DNA of 64,000 nt from JADFQT01 sp965216025 (lineage in GTDB: Bacteria > Chloroflexota > Dehalococcoidia > Lucifugimonadales > UBA3495): positions 434,001-498,000 of the forward strand of contig CBDCEX010000018.1 in the NCBI GenBank assembly GCA_965216025.1, written 5' to 3'. Under the pieces are notes generated by a model. The model was not told the DNA's origin. It saw only the letters and a list, made by a program, of their open reading frames with translations, and ran no database searches. Positions 60,405 through 64,000 of the stretch are shown piece after piece (within the stretch, counting starts at the first letter, position 1; the number at the start of each line of letters is the position of its first letter). Position numbers and translations under genes: made by a program.

Positions 60405-61241
60405 ATGGCAGATAAAGTGCATCACGTCCTGGGTCTGTCCGGAGGGCGCGACAGCGCCGCCCTTGCGGTCTATATGCGGCAGAATCATCCTGAGCTTGAG
60501 ATCGGCTATTTCTTTACGGACACCGGAAAAGAACTGCCGGAAGTTTATGAGTTCCTGGTCATGCTGGAAGGGTTCCTGGGCAAGCCGATTGTGCGGTTGA
60601 ACCCCGACCGGGACTTCGACTTCTGGCTGAAGCAGTACAACAACTTCCTGCCGTCGGCGCAGACGCGCTGGTGCACCCGCCAGTTGAAGCTGCGCCCCTT
60701 CGAGCAGTGGATCCGGCCGAGCCTTGACGATGGTGACACCGTGTACAGCTATGTCGCGATTCGGGCTGATGAAGAGTACCGGGAAGGATACTCTTCCACG
60801 CACGACAACCTCATTGTCCGGCTGCCGCTGAAAGACGCCGGCATCGACAAAAGCGGAGTGCTGGATATATTGGAAGGCGCCGGCTTGGGATTGCCTCGAT
60901 ACTACGAATGGCGTACCCGCAGCGGTTGCACCTTTTGTTTTTTCCAGCAGAAGATAGAGTGGGTGCGGCTGATGGAGCGGCACCCGGGCTATTTCGAGGA
61001 AGCGAAGAGTTACGAGAAGAACGCCATCGACCATGGGTCGCCGTTTACCTGGAGTCAGGGGGAGTCGTTGGACCAACTGTCCCAGCCCGAGCGCATCGCT
61101 CAGATTAGGGAGGAACACCAACTGCGGCTGGACCGAATGCGTGGGAAGCGCCTGGTCAATCCGCTAAGACCGGATGCCGAACCGATAGATATCGATGACC
61201 TGTACGGGCAGGCTAAGGTTTGTTTGGCATGTCACAAATAA
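60405..61241 (+). CDS. PAPS-reductase/ATP-pyrophosphatase-family protein, DndC/BrxP-like
   Basis: A 278-residue PP-loop protein. It opens with HHVLGLSGGRDSAALAVYMR (SGGxDS PP-loop), then IGYFFTDTGKELPEVYEFL and AQTRWCTRQLKLRPFEQWI. SGCTFCFFQQKIEW near residue 170 and the final VCLACHK give five Cys, enough for a [4Fe-4S] cluster, as in DndC-type sulfur-transfer enzymes. In defence systems such proteins act in DNA phosphorothioation (DndC, SspD) or in BREX type 4 (BrxP). No DndA/DndD/DndE genes are visible. It stands between the defence-type fragment and a SNF2 helicase with tight spacing, consistent with an operon. Confidence 0.88.
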   Translation: MADKVHHVLGLSGGRDSAALAVYMRQNHPELEIGYFFTDTGKELPEVYEFLVMLEGFLGKPIVRLNPDRDFDFWLKQYNNFLPSAQTRWCTRQLKLRPFEQWIRPSLDDGDTVYSYVAIRADEEYREGYSSTHDNLIVRLPLKDAGIDKSGVLDILEGAGLGLPRYYEWRTRSGCTFCFFQQKIEWVRLMERHPGYFEEAKSYEKNAIDHGSPFTWSQGESLDQLSQPERIAQIREEHQLRLDRMRGKRLVNPLRPDAEPIDIDDLYGQAKVCLACHK

Positions 61242-62578
61242 AGATAACGCCGGATCATCTGGCTGCACGTACTGACCTGATTTCCCATCTTAGGCCCTAT
61301 CAGAAGGAGGGAGTGCAGTTCTTAGTATCCAGACCGTCCGCGCTCCTAGCTGACGAAATGGGTTTAGGGAAGACTGTTCAAGCTGCCGTTGCAATTAGCA
61401 CCCGCAGAGAAACATACCGCCGTGTACTAATCGTGAGTCCAGCTTCGCTTTGCCTAAATTGGCTCAGAGAAATCGAAGTGTGGGCACCCACGATACCGGT
61501 AAGAAGGGTCATCGGCGACTCGAACGACCGGGCTGCCACGTACCGGCTGCCGGTGCAGGTACTCATCGCATCATATGAGCAAATCCGATCAGATGCTGAG
61601 AAGTTCCACTCTGAAATTCAGTTTGACCTGGTGGTGCTGGATGAAGCTCAGAGAATCAAGAATGTTAACTCCGCGACCAACTGGGCCTGTCGCTTAATTC
61701 GCAGACATCATGCCTGGGCATTGTCAGGAACACCATTGGAGAACAGTCCCGAGGATCTCCGGGGCATATTTCGGTTTCTTGATCCACAAGTCTTGCACAG
61801 AGGAATGTCCCCAACGGACGTGCATGCTGCTATTGAAGGCCATTTCTTGCGAAGAACCAAGGCACAGGTCCTCCAGGAACTGCCTCCTATTATGGTTCGG
61901 GACTTGAGATTAGAGATGGGAAGAGCTCAAAGGGCGGCTTACGATGCGGTCTGGGACTCACGGTTTGAGAGTGTCAACGTCGAAGAGGGCGAATTGACCG
62001 TAGTAAGTATGTTCTCCGTCTTAACCCGGCTGAAACAGGTATGCAATTTCGACCAGGCCAGCGGCCAATCAATTAAGTTGGATGCTACGCAAACCTTGCT
62101 TGAAAACATTCGGTCCAATGGCGGGAAAGTCCTGGTGTTCTCCCAGTTCGTTCAGACTCTGATGTGGCTGTCAAGCCGAATTCAGATCCAGCATGAGGTT
62201 TTGTACGGTGGCCTTCCGTTAGAACAAAGGGAACGAATAATCGCCAAGTTTAGGCATGAACCCGGGCCACAAGCACTACTCGTTTCCCTCAAGGCAGGAG
62301 GCGTCGGGCTGAATCTCCCAGAAGCCTCCACCGTGATTCTATTCGACAGGTGGTGGAACCCGGCGACCGAAGCCCAGGCGATCCAGCGGGCCCATAGATT
62401 TGGCAAAGAAACTTCGCTCGAAGTCATTCGGTTCGTAGTTGAGGACTCGGTAGAGGAAAAAATTGCTGAGATACTCGAAGCTAAGGCCGAGCTTTTCGAG
62501 CGATACATCGACGATGCACCTTCAGCTATATCCAAGGGAGCAACCCAGGAAGAACTGAGACAAGTCCTGGAAATCTAA
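61229..62578 (+). CDS. SNF2-family DNA helicase
   Basis: About 449 residues with the complete two-lobe helicase core: motif I ALLADEMGLGKTVQAAV, motif II LVVLDEAQRIKN, motif III ALSGTPLENSPEDLRG, motif V LLVSLKAGGVGLNLPEASTV and motif VI TEAQAIQRAHRFGKE. Only the core is present, with no accessory domains. I prefer ATG 61229 over the TTG at 61220; the gene overlaps the PAPS-reductase-like gene by 13 bp, so they are translationally coupled. Together with DndC-like and ParB-like neighbours it points to a nucleic-acid-targeting system. Confidence 0.92.
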   Translation: MSQIKITPDHLAARTDLISHLRPYQKEGVQFLVSRPSALLADEMGLGKTVQAAVAISTRRETYRRVLIVSPASLCLNWLREIEVWAPTIPVRRVIGDSNDRAATYRLPVQVLIASYEQIRSDAEKFHSEIQFDLVVLDEAQRIKNVNSATNWACRLIRRHHAWALSGTPLENSPEDLRGIFRFLDPQVLHRGMSPTDVHAAIEGHFLRRTKAQVLQELPPIMVRDLRLEMGRAQRAAYDAVWDSRFESVNVEEGELTVVSMFSVLTRLKQVCNFDQASGQSIKLDATQTLLENIRSNGGKVLVFSQFVQTLMWLSSRIQIQHEVLYGGLPLEQRERIIAKFRHEPGPQALLVSLKAGGVGLNLPEASTVILFDRWWNPATEAQAIQRAHRFGKETSLEVIRFVVEDSVEEKIAEILEAKAELFERYIDDAPSAISKGATQEELRQVLEI

Positions 62579-62631
62579 TTCCTTGAGGAACAAGTCGAGC
62601 TTGAGAAGCAGGCTCCAAGGGAGGACGTATC

Positions 62632-63193
62632 ATGGCTCGGATTAGAGAAGTTAAAGAGATACCTTTTGAAGACCTTGAGATCGGACTAGGACAGGTACGG
62701 CTACGCGACGTGTCCAAGGAAGTCGACGAATTGGCGGACAGCATACGGCAAGTTGGGCTACTCGAGCCTATCGTAGTATGCGAATCGGAAACACCCGGAA
62801 AGTTCGAAATAATTACAGGGCAACGCCGTTTCATGGCCCATCAGGAGCTTCAACTAGACAAGATTATGGCCGCAGTGTTGGATGAGAGCGTGGATGAAAC
62901 CATGGCGAAGGTCCTATCTATCACGGAGAACCTCGTCCGGAGGGACCTTAACTCGGGACCTAATTGACGCCTGCACTCACCTCTATCACAAATATGGATC
63001 GATCAGAGTTGTTGCGGACGAAACAGGGTTGCCCTACTCCAAAGTCTCACAGTACGTGAAATATCAGACCTAATTGACGCCTGCACTCACCTCTATCACA
63101 AATATGGATCGATCAGAGTTGTTGCGGACGAAACAGGGTTGCCCTACTCCAAAGTCTCACAGTACGTGAAATATGACCAATTGGTGCAACCTC
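62632..63193 (+). pseudogene. ParB-like nuclease-domain protein with frameshift, tandem duplication and IS insertion
   Basis: From ATG 62632 (GGGAGGACGTATC upstream): REVKEIPFEDLEIGLGQVRL, DELADSIRQVGLLEPIVVCE, IITGQRRFMAHQELQLDKIM, ITENLVRRDLN, the ParB N-terminal nuclease domain with the GQRR box and the ENLVRRDL motif. An extra G in the GGG at about 62955-62957 shifts the frame; then DLIDACTHLYHKYGSIRVVA, DETGLPYSKVSQYVKY, the following HTH, is encoded in the 110-bp repeat twice. IS701 copy 3 cuts the gene at TTAG 63194-63197. The rest may lie beyond the IS, outside the window. Confidence 0.88.
62957..63174. repeat. 110-bp tandem duplication inside the ParB-like gene
   Basis: GACCTAATTGACGCCTGCAC starts at 62957 and again at 63067; the two units are identical through GTGAAATAT. 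Unit 1 ends with CA before unit 2; unit 2 ends at 63174. The period of 110 is not a multiple of three, so the duplication shifts the reading frame. Confidence 0.97.
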
Positions 63194-63197
63194 TTAG

Positions 63198-64000
63198 TAC
63201 TACAACGACGGGTTTAAGGTGGCGGCTCCATCCTGCTTTCGCGGCGGGTGGAGCGGCGTCTCTCGTGGGAACGGCGAGCCCGTTCGTTGCGTAGCTGCGT
63301 ATCCTCCAGCCACAACAGCAATTGATCGGGCCCGAACTGCTCCCGGGGCAGCATCTCCCGCACCACCCGGTACACCTGTGGCCTCGTGATCCGGGGCATC
63401 TTTTTCCCCCCAATCCTGCTGCAGGCTCAGCAGGAACGCTCCACCCAGCAGGCACATGGCTATGTGGTGATGCCACCCTGCCCAGCTGCGGGTCTCGTAT
63501 TCGTCCAGCCCCACGTCACCCTTCTCAGTCTCGAACTCCGTTTCAATGCGCCACCTGGACCCACCCACGTAGGCCAGAGTCTCCAAGGTTGTGCCCTCGG
63601 GAGCGTTGGACAGGTAGTAGCGGGGCTCGCTGCCGTCCAGGTTCCGGCGCCAGACGGCCCACAGTTCCTCGCCGGGCTTGCGCCTCCTGGTGGCCCGCAC
63701 CCGCTGGGCACTGAACCGGTAGGTGCGCGGCCCCTGGCTTCCCTGGGCCACCGTTATCTCCCGCCAAGCCTCATCCGGCAGTTCATCACCGCGCTGCTCC
63801 ATGGTCCGCCGCTGCCCAGGCCGCAGCTTGGGTTTGCGGGGGCGGCCGAACCCCGGATATTCCGGACTGGTCCAAGCCGGGTCCAAGGGCCAGACCGTAG
63901 TGCCGCCCGGAACGTCCAGCACGTAGCGCATCCCCAGGGCCGCCAGTCCCTCCCGGAAGGTCGGCGACATCCCGAAGGCGTCGTCTCCGGCAACCCACTC
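63198..64000 (-). mobile_element. IS701-family insertion sequence, copy 3 (partial)
   Basis: The left end TACTACAACGACGGG starts at 63198, with TTAG outside (63194-63197, also a YTNR site). The visible 803 bp match copy 2 at 51604 onward with an offset of 11,594 and about one base difference (near 63436, CTC against CCC). The element runs off the right edge. Confidence 0.93.
63214..64000 (-). CDS. IS701-family transposase (partial, C-terminal part visible)
   Basis: Near-identical to the copy 2 transposase: DDAFGMSPTFREGLAALGMR at the window edge, GGSRWRIETEFETEKGDVGL near the catalytic Glu, then the G6A5 tract (complement of 63401-63411) where the conserved C terminus (MPRITRPQVYRVVREMLPRE) continues in another frame down to 63214. 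The N-terminal portion is outside the window. Confidence 0.9.

Noticed and set aside
51604..64000. Composite transposon formed by the two IS701 copies
   Set aside because: Copy 2 carries its own CTAG on both sides, so it inserted by itself; only recombination between copies is proposed.
1..64000. CRISPR array
   Set aside because: No regularly spaced direct repeats were seen; the tandem repeats present are 12-, 14-, 16- and 110-bp duplications without spacers.

Overview
The window reads as a chromosomal stretch of a moderately GC-rich free-living bacterium. The gene style (VOC, DinB, RidA, FAH-family, DUF1501/DUF1800, DUF5679, ADPS-like FAD oxidase and PEP-mutase-type lyases, many IS701/IS66/IS1380/ISAs1 elements) suggests a Chloroflexota member of the Dehalococcoidia/SAR202 type. 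That placement is inferred from gene content only; no rRNA or ribosomal protein is present to confirm it.

Layout. 0-0.7 kb: the start of an oligopeptide ABC ATPase that runs off the left edge. 0.8-1.1 kb: tRNA-Leu(UAG) and tRNA-Lys(CUU). 1.2-2.4 kb: an ISAs1 element with a clean 9-bp target duplication. 2.6-7.6 kb: metallophosphoesterase, MFS transporter, frameshifted RNase HI and a MocA/XdhC molybdenum-hydroxylase maturation pair. 7.8-9.3 kb: IS66. 9.3-28.3 kb: metabolic genes (two PEP-mutase/oxaloacetate-decarboxylase paralogues, MetX-like hydrolase, FAH protein, beta-propellers, DUF1501/DUF1800 pair, arylsulfotransferase-like protein, RidA, ThpR, VOC, ArsR-SRPBCC pair, a membrane-anchored sulfite-oxidase-type protein), mixed with several decayed genes. 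28.7-34 kb: IS1380, a panD-methyltransferase-methyltransferase operon and an ISAzo13-type element. 34.1-37.5 kb: a two-gene operon in which a recurrent membrane module occurs three times in one protein and once fused to an NDH-2-like dehydrogenase. 38-50 kb: IS701, TetR-MATE pair, thioredoxin-like protein, second DinB protein, two orphan membrane-fusion adaptors and an FAD oxidase.

50-64 kb is an accessory, plasmid- or defence-island-like region: HTH and AlpA-like regulators, a NERD-like fragment, HigBA, an ImmA/IrrE-DUF4411 toxin-antitoxin remnant, stacked MITEs, and an operon-like run: a C-terminal piece of a large defence-type protein, a PAPS-reductase/DndC-like enzyme, a SNF2 helicase and a ParB-like protein. 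IS630 and IS701 copies interrupt this run on both sides. Two almost identical IS701 copies in the same orientation (51.6 and 63.2 kb) bracket it.

Many genes are broken, and several lesions can be pinpointed: one extra G in rnhA, a 14-bp tandem duplication in a DinB gene, an extra G plus a 110-bp tandem duplication plus an IS in the parB-like gene. Either this region is decaying under IS activity, or part of the indel load is assembly or read error; both readings are kept open.
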